Below, piece after piece: positions 52,407 to 61,143 of a stretch of 64,000 nt of DNA. The notes under the pieces are model-generated. The model saw only the letters and a list, made by a program, of their open reading frames with translations. It was not told where the DNA came from and did not search any database. Source of the DNA: an uncultured Christensenella sp. (lineage in GTDB: Bacteria > Bacillota > Clostridia > Christensenellales > Borkfalkiaceae); assembly GCA_910585785.1 (NCBI GenBank), contig CAJUEV010000001.1:62001-126000 (forward strand), read 5' to 3'. Both the position numbers and the translations under genes were made by a program. Position 1 is the first letter of the stretch, and each line of letters begins with the position of its first letter.

Positions 52407-54504
52407 CCGTTCCCCCCCTCAGCCCGTACAACTCTAACTGTCGGGCAAGGTACTCGTCCTTCAATAAAAGGTTTTCGTCCGTAAAGAAAACGGGAGCGTC
52501 CTCGCCGTAAATTTCGCCTATTATCTTGCGCGCCGAATTGCGTTCGGTAAGTTTTAAAAACGAAAAAGCGTATCTGAGCGAAGGCGCGGCGTCCAAAAAC
52601 TCCGGCAAGGACATCCGCTCTACAAATTCCGCCGCAATTTCAAGCAAACGCCTTTCGGTTATAAGCCCTCTGTCGCCTATGGCGCAACCCAAAAAGTAAT
52701 CCGCGGCGTCCGCAGCGGACGTTTGCGAAAGTATGTACCGCTTTATTTTAGGCAAAATTTCATTTTTTCCCTTTGCGGCAATCGCGCTTGCGCAACCGTA
52801 AAGACAGGGCTGCGCGTATGACGGCGCGCAAGCAACGGCGGTCGCAAGCGATTCGCCGTCCAGATAGTCCGCCGTCCTGACGACGTTGTTTAACTTTGAA
52901 AGCGCAAACGCGCACTTTTCACCGTCGTCAGTCTGCCACAGCCCCGCAAGCAAGCGCAAGGCTTTGCCGTAAAGCAACTCCGCTATTTTTACGTCGTTTT
53001 CAAAACGCTTTCCTTCGAAAACCTTTTTTAAATCTATCAAAAAAACAAGATTTGAAATTGCGGATACCGCTTCCGCAAAATCGTTTACGTGCAACACGCT
53101 TTCGGAAAGTTTTTCAAACGCGGGGCGGGAGTCCAGTTTTAAGAAATACGCCTGCATATATGTATCGGTTAAAGCGGATGAAGCGGAAATTTCCGTTTCT
53201 TCAAGCGATTGAAAAAGTTTGTTTTGAGCCGCTTCCGCAACGGTGGCGCCCAGATGCGAAACGTACGTCAGAGCGGTGATAGCGGACGCGGTGCCGCGGA
53301 CTTTCCACACTTCGCGCACCTTGTTTACGTCCTTACCCGCGACATAGTCGGCACCCGATTCCATTTCGGCAAACTTTTCGCCGATAAGCGAATATACCCT
53401 TTTTAAAAACGCGCTCTTTGTTCTGTGCGCGGGATTTTCAAGAATTTGAAGGGTTATGCGAGAGTCCGCTTCACCCCGTATAGCAAACTTTTTAAGCTGC
53501 CGCAAAAAATCTTCGGCAAGCGGTGTGGCGAAGCCGGGGGCAAGTTCGCCTTGCGGTACCCCGTTTAACACCTGTTTAAGACAGTGTTCGCGCACCGACC
53601 TTATTTCACCCTTGGCTATTACGCTTTGCGCGCTTTCGCAAATTTCTTCATAACCGGCAAAGCGTTTGCCGCGCAAATCAGCAAGCACACTCATATGCGT
53701 AAGCGTGTTAATTACGTCGGTAACGGGGATATGCTCGAACGGGTAATCCTTTGTCACTTTTTCGGACTGCTTCAAAAGGCAATCTGCCGCCGCAGACGTA
53801 AACGGCTCCGACGACGATTGCAACCGCTTTAACAGCGCGGCATAATAACCGTAGCGCGCGACAAGACCGCCCTCGGGCACGTAGGGTATTACGTAACTTT
53901 TGCCCGTCCAGCCGTTTTGCAACGTGCTTGCTGCGGCGCGTTTTATGTTTGCGCAGTGCAGCGCGCCCGCCACAACTATTCCGCATTTGCAGGGCGTATT
54001 TTGAATTAACCCCGCCATATATGCGTCCCTATCGGTGGGAGCGACGTCTAATTTTTCCGCAAAGGCGGAAAAGATTTCAAAAAAATCGGGGCTGTCGTAC
54101 GCGGCGAAAGTAAAATTTTCTATTGCGGAAACGGCGTTGAAAGCGCTTTGTCCGTCAAACTGCGCGCTACATTCACCTTCCATAAAAAAACGCGCGCTGT
54201 CTATGCACACTATTTTTTTGCCGAGTTCGGAAGCCGTTTTCAACGCCACGTACTCCGGCGAATACTCGGCAAGCGGCAAAACCGCCTCGTTATCCCCTTC
54301 GCGGAACAGCAAAGAAACGGGCAAACGCGTGCGTTTGTCCGTAACCGCCTCCAAAAGATTTTGCGCCTCTTGCGGCAGCTCGATAAAAAGCGTGTCAAAT
54401 TCCGTCTGCCGCATAGCCTTTTCCACGCGGTATGCGCAGACGGGCGAATGGTGCGCGACGGGCAGAAAAATCAGATTTTTCTGGTTTTGTAAATCTTTTG
54501 CCAT
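52396..54504 (-). CDS. yehM: DUF5682-family protein, YehM-like
   Basis: A 702-aa cytoplasmic protein. The N-terminal ~250 residues contain the family pattern FLPVAHHSPVCAYRVEKAM and FIELPQEAQNLLEAV, then CGIVVAGALHCANIKRAA, reminiscent of TraB/EreA-like metal or hydrolase folds with paired His. The rest is helical repeat. Found only together with MoxR/VWA/SWIM partners as far as I know. Biochemical function unknown. It overlaps the MoxR gene by 34 nt. Confidence 0.85.
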   Translation of the reverse strand: MAKDLQNQKNLIFLPVAHHSPVCAYRVEKAMRQTEFDTLFIELPQEAQNLLEAVTDKRTRLPVSLLFREGDNEAVLPLAEYSPEYVALKTASELGKKIVCIDSARFFMEGECSAQFDGQSAFNAVSAIENFTFAAYDSPDFFEIFSAFAEKLDVAPTDRDAYMAGLIQNTPCKCGIVVAGALHCANIKRAAASTLQNGWTGKSYVIPYVPEGGLVARYGYYAALLKRLQSSSEPFTSAAADCLLKQSEKVTKDYPFEHIPVTDVINTLTHMSVLADLRGKRFAGYEEICESAQSVIAKGEIRSVREHCLKQVLNGVPQGELAPGFATPLAEDFLRQLKKFAIRGEADSRITLQILENPAHRTKSAFLKRVYSLIGEKFAEMESGADYVAGKDVNKVREVWKVRGTASAITALTYVSHLGATVAEAAQNKLFQSLEETEISASSALTDTYMQAYFLKLDSRPAFEKLSESVLHVNDFAEAVSAISNLVFLIDLKKVFEGKRFENDVKIAELLYGKALRLLAGLWQTDDGEKCAFALSKLNNVVRTADYLDGESLATAVACAPSYAQPCLYGCASAIAAKGKNEILPKIKRYILSQTSAADAADYFLGCAIGDRGLITERRLLEIAAEFVERMSLPEFLDAAPSLRYAFSFLKLTERNSARKIIGEIYGEDAPVFFTDENLLLKDEYLARQLELYGLRGGTDER

Positions 54505-55553
54505 ACGCCTCCCTGTCGGTCGGCACGATGTTTTAAAACGTTTTCGTAATAACTTTTAAGTTTACGCGCGTCCTCGGTTGTGCCGTCTTTTTTCACGGCG
54601 GATAAAATCTGCTCGTTAAAGGTTTTGGGATTTATTTCTCCGTCGCCGAAATAATATGCGTCCAGCGCGCACGAAAGATATGCGCAAACCGCCTCGGCAG
54701 TGCTCATAACGCTGTCGAATTTTTCCACTTTATACCCTTCGCCCGTGCCGCCTTCGCGTATATCTATAAACATTGCGGACAGCGCGCTTACGTAATTGTC
54801 GTCCACCGCCGCCGAAACGCCCAAATCGCGCAACTGCCTTTCAACTTCTTGTTGAATGACTTTTTGTTGCAACGCCGCGTCCGAAATGGGTTTTACCGTT
54901 TCAAAGTTGAAACGACGTTTAAGTGCCGAACTCATTTCGTTTACCCCTTTGTCGCGGGTGTTTGCCGTGCCTATGACGTTGAAGCCCGCCTTTGCAAAAA
55001 GCGTTTCGCCGAGTTCGGGCACGGGAAGCACTTTATCGGACAAAATCGAAATAAGCGTGTCGCTTATTTCCGCGGGGCAGCGGGTAAGTTCTTCAAAGCG
55101 GACTATTATGCCCTGCTCCATCGCGCGGTACACGGGCGCTTTTATAAGCGCTTCGCGGCTGGGACCGGAAGAAAGCAGCATCGAGTAGTTCCACGAATAC
55201 TTTATATTTTCCTCGGTTGTGCCGACCGAGCCCTGAACGGTATTGTCGGAAACGCCGCATATTGCCGCGGCAAGCAACTCGCTTAACATAGTTTTTGCGG
55301 TGCCCGGCTCGCCCACAAGCATAAGCGGACGGTTTGAAGCAAGGGTAACCACGGCGCGTTCCACAAGCGCGTCGTCACCGTAAAATTTGCGGAGAATTTC
55401 CTTTTTGCCTGCCTTTCCGCCCAATATAAACGTGCGCACGGCTTTGGGCGACAACTTCCATCCGACGGGCTTTGCGCCCGAGTCGTTTTCCGCAAGGGCG
55501 GTAAGTTCTTCTGCGTATATCTGCTCGGCAAGCGGTTTTAAAATTTTTTCCAT
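54471..55553 (-). CDS. yehL: MoxR-family AAA+ ATPase, YehL subfamily
   Basis: A 360-aa ATPase. Walker A is VGEPGTAKTMLSELLAAAI (~residues 77-95). Walker B is IVRFEELTRCP, with Glu at the usual Asp position. Sensor 1 is VIGTANTRDKG and the arginine finger ALKRRFNFE. MoxR proteins act as chaperone-like remodellers with VWA partners. It is 4 nt downstream of the WGR gene and matches E. coli YehL in length and neighbours. Confidence 0.92.
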   Translation of the reverse strand: MEKILKPLAEQIYAEELTALAENDSGAKPVGWKLSPKAVRTFILGGKAGKKEILRKFYGDDALVERAVVTLASNRPLMLVGEPGTAKTMLSELLAAAICGVSDNTVQGSVGTTEENIKYSWNYSMLLSSGPSREALIKAPVYRAMEQGIIVRFEELTRCPAEISDTLISILSDKVLPVPELGETLFAKAGFNVIGTANTRDKGVNEMSSALKRRFNFETVKPISDAALQQKVIQQEVERQLRDLGVSAAVDDNYVSALSAMFIDIREGGTGEGYKVEKFDSVMSTAEAVCAYLSCALDAYYFGDGEINPKTFNEQILSAVKKDGTTEDARKLKSYYENVLKHRADRQGGVWQKIYKTRKI

Positions 55554-55557
55554 TGCG

Positions 55558-58500
55558 TTACTTCCTGCTGTAACCTTTTTTTATTTTGGAAGCGACTAAC
55601 TTTTGCGCGTCGCTCATAGCCTCGTCCGCGGAAGAAAACGTTTTGACGACTTCCCTGCCTTCCGCGCCTATGCGCCCGTAAATTACGGTGTGGCTGTTGC
55701 CGCGCACCTCTATTTTCCAAAATTTATTTGACGTGCCTTCCGAAAATTCGAGATAGTCCGACATATCCGCGCCGTCGGCAGAAGGCGCGCTTTCGGGCTT
55801 AGCGGCGGGCGCGGCTTTTTCAACTTTTTCGCTATCCTGCGCCACCGCAATTTCCGTTGCCGCCTCCGTTTGCACTTCAACTTCCGCTTCGGCTTCCTCC
55901 TGCGCTTCGGCTTCCGCGCTTTGCTCCGCAGCAGGCGTATGCGCGGGCGCACTTTCGGGCGCGGGCGCTTCTTCCTCCTCGTCAAAATCTACCCCCTCGG
56001 CAACGTAGGGAACAAAATTCTTTTTCACCGTTTTGCCCGTCTGCGACAACTGCATTTCGGGCATAACCGCGGCAAGCGAACTAAGCACGGAAGAAACTAT
56101 GCGCGTAGGAAATTCGCAAGGATTTATATATTCGTTCCTGTCCTCGTCTTTCTTGCAGTAAAAACCTACCGACAAATTTTTGCCTTCGTCGTAATCGCAA
56201 CCGAAATACAGCCCTTCCATAAGCAGTTCTATGCCCAAGCCCGATTCGCTGTCGAAAAGATAAAATCCGTCAAAACCTCCGCCGTCAATCGTCTCGGTTT
56301 TTTCCATATCGTACTTTCTTACGACGCGTTGAAGATGCGAAAAATTGAAGGGGTATTTTTCAAACTCAATAAACTGTGTTTTGGGGTTGACGTTTTCGGG
56401 GAAAAGCACTTTTGCCGAAATTTGCAAAAAAGGCTGCTTTATTTCGTTGTCTTCAACGTACGTACGCCAAGCGGAAAGCTGTTCTTCCGTTAAATCGCAA
56501 ACGTGCACAAGCGCAATTATATCCCCGTCGGAAAAGGTTACTTCGTCATAGTCGGCGTTTTCCGCGCGGCAATCCGCGCCGAAGCGGAACGCTTCGATAA
56601 GCGAGCCGTCCTCGGTATATTTTCCCCAGATAAGATTTGTAGTCAAATTACGTATGACGGGATTTTGCATATAGCAAGAGCGGAAACTTTTATAATTCCA
56701 GCATCTTCCGAACATAAGCGCGCGTTCAAGGCGCACCGTCTGCAATTTGGCAACCGTTTTAACGTCTTTTTTAAGTTCGGAAAACTCTTTTTTGGTTTCC
56801 GCGTCCGTATCGGAAGGCAAACTCTTTATTACTTTTTCACCGCGCGTTATGCGCACTTCGCCGCCCGGCATAAGGGTGAGAGTTAAATCTTTACCGAAGG
56901 CGCGCGTACCGTCGGCGCCGAAGCCGCAGGAAGGAATTATTATATCGGCAAGCACTTCAACGGGAATGTTGTATTTTTCCGCCGCTTCCGCCATAGCGTT
57001 TTTTGCCACCTGCTTTGCTTTTGGATAGGGAAATTTGTTTGCTATACCGTCCACAAGCATAAGCGCGTATTTTCCGCCGTTAAGCGCTAAAACGCGGATT
57101 ATGTAAGCGGTAAGCGCGTGTCTGCCCGCATCGCATAGGGCTATGCAACGCTTTTTGAATTTTGAAAGATTTTCGTTTGAAGCATAAAAACAATAGGGCA
57201 CGACGGCGGCTTTAAGCTTATTGTCGAAGTCGGAAGCCTCCCATACCGCGTAGACGTTGTCGAGAAACTGCCTGAAACTGGTTTTATCGAAGTGCGCCGC
57301 CATACCGTCGCACATTTTGTTGCGGTAAATATCTTTCATTGAAAAATATTTGTCAACAAATACTTTCAACACGTTTTCCGAAACGGGCGTAACCTTATCC
57401 CTGCCGTATACGGTTAAAGAAAAATCGAATTTGGACAGCAGGCGGGCTGAATTTAGTTTTTGCGTTTTTGCGTACGCTTCCACTTCCGCAAGCGAAGCAA
57501 ACCCTTCAAACACAGCGTCTTCGTCCTTCCATTTTTCAAACAGCGCGGAAATTAATTCCGCGTTGCTTTTTGGAAGTTCCTGCTCTGCCGCAAAGCGCTT
57601 AAATTCCTCGCCCAATTCTTTTTTGCGTTTGTCTAACTCCGCATTACAAAAAGCGTTCACCTTTTTGTTGGGCGAAAAACACATTCCGTTGAACAACAAA
57701 TACGTATCGTGATAGGTTGTATATGCTTCTTCCAACTTAGACGACAATCCATATCCGTTAGCAACCGACATACTTTCTTTTGAAAAAAGTTTTGCCCTTA
57801 TTTCATCGTCTTTTATAAGCGCGGTAAACGCCTCGATAAAGGTGCTGCGCCAACCGTCGTCCCCGGCAATGGCATCAAGCTGTTCGCTGTACGTAAACAC
57901 GCTGTCTTTGTATTGTAACAGTTTATTCTCCCAGTTTTTATCGTCACTCAACAACCGCAAAAAACTTCTGTAGCAATTGCTTATTAAATCTTTCATGTTA
58001 TAAAGCCAATCGGAATTTTCGTAACTATACGCGGAAGGCGCCGGCGGCACTTTACGCGCGAGAGAAATTTTTTCTCTTATTTCATTAATACTGTCTATTA
58101 AATCGTTTATTTTATTTATTTCTCCCAAATTGCCCAATAACCTATATTTAATAACTGCGGCTTGAAGCCTCCTTAAAAAAGCGTGCCAGCGACGGCTGTA
58201 ACATATGTCCTCAGGCGTATACGAAAAAATTACAGAACAAAGTTCGTCAGCAGTTTCGTCTTTAATATCTTCAAAACTCGAATAAGAATAATAAAAAATA
58301 AAATTGGGCTCGTTCTCTCTTGATTTGACGGTCATTGCCATAAGCGTTTCCTTTACGCTTAGACCTAACGAGCAAAAATTCTTAAAATAGATTATGCCGC
58401 TATTATAATAGTTATTCGGCATTTGGTAATCGACGTGGACGAACATATACTCCATAAAGCGATAAGCCGCTTTAAACACTTCGGTTTCCCTGCGCATATT

Positions 58501-58698
58501 TCCGACTTCGGCAAATACGGGCTTGCAAACCCGAGCAAACGTGCTTACGTCAGTTGAAATGTCGATACATTCGCGACGTACTCTGTTGTAATCTTCGCCC
58601 GTTTTTACGTAATTAAGGATTATTGCGCAGTCGTTTTCCGGCACGGAAAAAGTTTTGCAAAATCTTTCAACTACCTCGTATACTTCTTCAAGTTGCAT
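55558..58698 (-). CDS. yehI: WGR/DUF4132 protein (MolR/YehI-like)
   Basis: A 1,046-aa protein heading the operon. The N-terminal ~600 residues are helical. The DUF4132 region (~640-850) holds LERALMFGRCWNYKSF and NLIWGKYTEDGSL. After an acidic low-complexity linker (~900-970, rich in Glu/Ala/Pro) the C-terminus is a WGR domain (NKFWKIEVRGNSHTVIYGRI, with the WGR-type YGRIG core), which in PARPs contacts nucleic acid ends. GGGGAG lies 11 nt before the ATG. The linker is Ala/Glu-rich, so proteins could be tethered through it. Confidence 0.85.
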   Translation of the reverse strand: MQLEEVYEVVERFCKTFSVPENDCAIILNYVKTGEDYNRVRRECIDISTDVSTFARVCKPVFAEVGNMRRETEVFKAAYRFMEYMFVHVDYQMPNNYYNSGIIYFKNFCSLGLSVKETLMAMTVKSRENEPNFIFYYSYSSFEDIKDETADELCSVIFSYTPEDICYSRRWHAFLRRLQAAVIKYRLLGNLGEINKINDLIDSINEIREKISLARKVPPAPSAYSYENSDWLYNMKDLISNCYRSFLRLLSDDKNWENKLLQYKDSVFTYSEQLDAIAGDDGWRSTFIEAFTALIKDDEIRAKLFSKESMSVANGYGLSSKLEEAYTTYHDTYLLFNGMCFSPNKKVNAFCNAELDKRKKELGEEFKRFAAEQELPKSNAELISALFEKWKDEDAVFEGFASLAEVEAYAKTQKLNSARLLSKFDFSLTVYGRDKVTPVSENVLKVFVDKYFSMKDIYRNKMCDGMAAHFDKTSFRQFLDNVYAVWEASDFDNKLKAAVVPYCFYASNENLSKFKKRCIALCDAGRHALTAYIIRVLALNGGKYALMLVDGIANKFPYPKAKQVAKNAMAEAAEKYNIPVEVLADIIIPSCGFGADGTRAFGKDLTLTLMPGGEVRITRGEKVIKSLPSDTDAETKKEFSELKKDVKTVAKLQTVRLERALMFGRCWNYKSFRSCYMQNPVIRNLTTNLIWGKYTEDGSLIEAFRFGADCRAENADYDEVTFSDGDIIALVHVCDLTEEQLSAWRTYVEDNEIKQPFLQISAKVLFPENVNPKTQFIEFEKYPFNFSHLQRVVRKYDMEKTETIDGGGFDGFYLFDSESGLGIELLMEGLYFGCDYDEGKNLSVGFYCKKDEDRNEYINPCEFPTRIVSSVLSSLAAVMPEMQLSQTGKTVKKNFVPYVAEGVDFDEEEEAPAPESAPAHTPAAEQSAEAEAQEEAEAEVEVQTEAATEIAVAQDSEKVEKAAPAAKPESAPSADGADMSDYLEFSEGTSNKFWKIEVRGNSHTVIYGRIGAEGREVVKTFSSADEAMSDAQKLVASKIKKGYSRK

Positions 58699-58732
58699 AA
58701 ATTAAAAACTCCCCTTTTTTAAAGTCCTACTA

Positions 58733-58761
58733 ATTATACTACCGCGCGGGCGGCAAGTCAA
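58733..58761 (-). promoter_or_regulatory. Promoter of the yeh-type operon
   Basis: Minus strand: TTGACT (58756-58761), a 17-nt spacer and TATAAT (58733-58738), nearly consensus. Predicted leader ~28 nt. The GC-rich spacer (CCGCCCGCGCGG) contrasts with its A/T-rich surroundings and could be a regulator site. Confidence 0.75.
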
Positions 58762-58890
58762 GATTAAATTTTTTAAGTACTTATTGAAAACTAAGTTTAA
58801 CTCGGCTTTAACCTGCCTTTTTAACGGGTTAAACGTTTATTTATATACCTTTATAAAAATAACGCCCTTGCGGTGTATTTCATAGGGTTA

Positions 58891-58930
58891 AAAAAGCAAG
58901 GAAAGATAATTATTGCTCCCCTTGCTTTTT
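58891..58930 (+). terminator. Terminator-like stem between the yeh and GNAT promoters
   Basis: AAAAAGCAAGG / CCTTGCTTTTT with an 18-nt loop. Its distal arm overlaps the -35 box of the GNAT gene. Confidence 0.55.
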
Positions 58931-58950
58931 TATTATTATTTTGATATAAT
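58922..58950 (+). promoter_or_regulatory. Promoter of the GNAT gene
   Basis: TTGCTT (58922-58927), a 17-nt spacer and TATAAT (58945-58950) preceded by TGA. The leader is ~28 nt and carries a Shine-Dalgarno. Confidence 0.65.
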
Positions 58951-58985
58951 GTAACTACGATAAACAGTAATTTAGTGGAGAAGTT

Positions 58986-59453
58986 ATGTATTTTATCAGA
59001 CAGGTAAAGCCTAACGAAGTAAGCGATGCGCTTACCCTTGCGTTAGAAGTGTTTATGCAGTTTGAAGCACCCGATTATAAACCGCAAGGTGTGGAAACGT
59101 TCAGAAAGGATATTATCGAAAACGCCGAATTTATAGATAAGTGTAGAAAAGGAATTTGCCCGATTTATGCCGCATTTGATGACGGTAAAATGGTTGGGAT
59201 TATCGGTATGCGTAACAAATCGCATATTAACTTGGTTTTCACGAAAAGCGAGTATCATCGCAAGGGTATTGCAACTTCTATCTTTGAGTTTTTGTTGTCG
59301 GAAGTAAAGAAGAATAGTCCGCAAGTTAAAGAAATTACGCTCAATTCTTCCCCTTACGGGAAGAACTTTTATCTGCACTTGGGTTTCGTGTCTTTATCGG
59401 AAGAACAGGAAATAGACGGCATTCGGTTTACGCCTATGAAGTATGCAATATAA
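58986..59453 (+). CDS. GNAT-family N-acetyltransferase
   Basis: A 155-aa single-domain acetyltransferase. The acetyl-CoA loop is VFTKSEYHRKGIATSIFEFL (~residues 78-97), GKMVGIIGMR is strand 4, and NSSPYGKNFYLHLGF is the C-terminal strand. GGAG precedes the ATG. Its codon use is more A/T-rich than the neighbouring minus-strand genes, which suggests recent acquisition. Substrate unknown. Confidence 0.92.
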   Translation: MYFIRQVKPNEVSDALTLALEVFMQFEAPDYKPQGVETFRKDIIENAEFIDKCRKGICPIYAAFDDGKMVGIIGMRNKSHINLVFTKSEYHRKGIATSIFEFLLSEVKKNSPQVKEITLNSSPYGKNFYLHLGFVSLSEEQEIDGIRFTPMKYAI

Positions 59454-59484
59454 ATTTCAATTTAGCGTCCCTAACTTAAAAAGT

Positions 59485-59524
59485 ATAGCCCACTACACTT
59501 CGTTCACGAAAGTTAGTGGGCTAT
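59485..59524 (+). terminator. Terminator of the GNAT gene
   Basis: ATAGCCCACTA / TAGTGGGCTAT stem with a structured loop, followed by TTGTTTTT, ~32 nt past the stop. Confidence 0.75.
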
Positions 59525-59559
59525 TTGTTTTTCCACAAGGAAGTCCCTATAACAGACAC

Positions 59560-59594
59560 CCCTTGCATCGCCGTTTTTTACGGCGATGCAAGGG
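59560..59594. repeat. Perfect 15-bp inverted repeat
   Basis: CCCTTGCATCGCCGT and its complement around a 5-T loop, with no T tract on either side. It lies between the GNAT terminator and degV. It looks neither like a terminator nor like a known operator. Confidence 0.6.
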
Positions 59595-59687
59595 CGCAAT
59601 ATAAATATTTGATTTACTGTTTTGTCAAAAACGCTTTATGTTTAAAGCAAATTAATTTTTGCTTGCGTGGCGGCAAATGAAAACCTT

Positions 59688-60536
59688 TCAGTTTGCAAAA
59701 AACGCAACCGCAATAGCGCCGGGGCCCGCGTGCGTGCCTATCGTGCTGCCTATCATATACGAGGGTAAATCGTCCGTTTTACCCTTCCACAATTTCTCAC
59801 TGTCGGCAAGGTACTTTTTTAAATACGCGTCCGAAAGCCCCGAATAAGCCAAAGCGTACGGCATAGAAAAATTTATACCCCCGCATTTGTCCACAAGTTG
59901 GGTAAGCAAGTTGTTGCCCTTTTTAGAGCCCATCGCTTTGCCCACAACTTTAACTTCGCCGTCCGTTATGGAAATTACGGGCTTGATTGAAAGCATTTCT
60001 CCCGCCGCCGCTGTGAGGGAAGAAATTCTTCCGCCTTTTCTTAAATATTTAAGAGTATCAAGCACCGCAAGCAATTGTATTTTGTTCTTTTTTTCATTGA
60101 GTTCGGCAACTATTTCCGCGGCGGAAAGCGTCCCTTCGTTTACAAGCCGTAAAGCGTATTCAAATAAAATCCTTTCGCCCACGCAGGCGTTGTTGCTGTC
60201 CACAACGTGCACTTTGCCGCCGAACTCCGCAGCAGCCTTTACCGCGCAGCCGTACGTGCCGGAAAGTTTTGAAGAAATGGTAATTGCGATAACTTCGCTG
60301 CCGTCCGCTGTGAGCGAGGAAAAACTTTCTTTAAAACGAAACTCGTTTATCTGGCTTGTCTGGGGGAGTTCGTCGCTTTCTATAAGTTTTTCAAAAAACT
60401 TCAAATGCCCCAAATTTACGCCGTCGAGAAACTCTTCCTTTCCGAAGCGTATCTGCATAGGTATAAGAGTTGCGCCCATAGCGTCCGCTTCCGCTTTTTC
60501 GATATCGGACGCGGAGTCAACCAAAATTTTAATCAT
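59688..60536 (-). CDS. DegV-family fatty-acid-binding protein
   Basis: A 282-aa DegV/FakB-fold protein. The N-terminus IKILVDSASDIEKAEADAMG, the MQIRFGKEEFLDGVNL segment, the ITISSKLSGTYGCA fatty-acid carboxylate site and late IGSTIGTHAGPGAIAV are family hallmarks. FakB proteins present exogenous fatty acids to the kinase FakA for phospholipid synthesis. Five nt downstream of a marR gene and therefore probably under its control. AAGGATT precedes the ATG. Confidence 0.93.
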   Translation of the reverse strand: MIKILVDSASDIEKAEADAMGATLIPMQIRFGKEEFLDGVNLGHLKFFEKLIESDELPQTSQINEFRFKESFSSLTADGSEVIAITISSKLSGTYGCAVKAAAEFGGKVHVVDSNNACVGERILFEYALRLVNEGTLSAAEIVAELNEKKNKIQLLAVLDTLKYLRKGGRISSLTAAAGEMLSIKPVISITDGEVKVVGKAMGSKKGNNLLTQLVDKCGGINFSMPYALAYSGLSDAYLKKYLADSEKLWKGKTDDLPSYMIGSTIGTHAGPGAIAVAFFAN

Positions 60537-60541
60537 ATTTT

Positions 60542-60988
60542 TTAATCCTTATTTAATAAATTTTCGTAATATTTTGTTATGTTTTCGGTAATTTTTTCAA
60601 GCGAGCCGTAAAAAAACTCCTTTTCGTTTTCGTTGAAGTGCGCGTTGCAAGCCTGCACGGCAAGATTGGTTTTTTGCGAAATCGCCGCGGCAAGCATTTT
60701 TCCGCTTTCGGTAAGGCGGATAACCGAACCGTGGGTTTTTGCGTCGGCGATAACCGCGCCGCGTTCTTCAAGCGCGTCAATCGCACGCGATATTGCGGCT
60801 TTATCCTCGTAAGTTAGTTTGACAAGCTCGCTTGCGGTAAGCCCGTCTTCGCTTTCGCCAAGGTAATACACGCACATAACGTGCACCGCTTTAAGCCCGT
60901 ACTCCCTCATTTCGTAAACCTTTATTTTTTGAATGAGTTTGCCCAGCCTGATTACAGAAGCCGTAAATTTTTCAAAAACGTTTTCCAT
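60542..60988 (-). CDS. MarR-family transcriptional regulator
   Basis: A 148-aa dimeric winged-helix regulator. The DNA-binding segment is LTASELVKLTYEDKAAISRAID (about residues 54-75), with wing residues near THGSVIRLTESGK. AGGGACGG precedes the ATG. It is encoded with degV, so a FabT-like role in fatty-acid-responsive control is plausible. Two palindromes flank its promoter (next entries), supporting autoregulation. Confidence 0.92.
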   Translation of the reverse strand: MENVFEKFTASVIRLGKLIQKIKVYEMREYGLKAVHVMCVYYLGESEDGLTASELVKLTYEDKAAISRAIDALEERGAVIADAKTHGSVIRLTESGKMLAAAISQKTNLAVQACNAHFNENEKEFFYGSLEKITENITKYYENLLNKD

Positions 60989-60999
60989 ATCCGTCCCTA

Positions 61000-61017
61000 A
61001 TGTTGATTAATCAACAT
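61000..61017. promoter_or_regulatory. MarR operator O1 (perfect palindrome)
   Basis: ATGTTGATTAATCAACAT, an 18-bp perfect palindrome, lies at the predicted transcription start of marR-degV. Its core TTGAT-N-AATCAA is like MarR-family sites. Confidence 0.7.
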
Positions 61018-61023
61018 AATTGC

Positions 61024-61052
61024 AGTATAGCGCATATATCCGGCTTTGTCAA
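61024..61052 (-). promoter_or_regulatory. marR-degV promoter
   Basis: Minus strand: TTGACA (61047-61052), a 17-nt spacer and TATACT (61024-61029). It lies between the two operator palindromes. Confidence 0.8.
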
Positions 61053-61060
61053 ACATTTTT

Positions 61061-61074
61061 GTTGATAAATCAAC
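61061..61074. promoter_or_regulatory. MarR operator O2
   Basis: GTTGAT-AA-ATCAAC, sharing 6-bp arms with O1 and placed directly upstream of the -35 box. The O1-O2 centre spacing of ~59 bp is about 5.6 helical turns. Confidence 0.6.
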
Positions 61075-61143
61075 TAAATTTTAAATAAAAAATTCCCCTT
61101 ACACCGAAGTAAAATCCGTGCGCAAAGGGAACGAAAAAATAAG

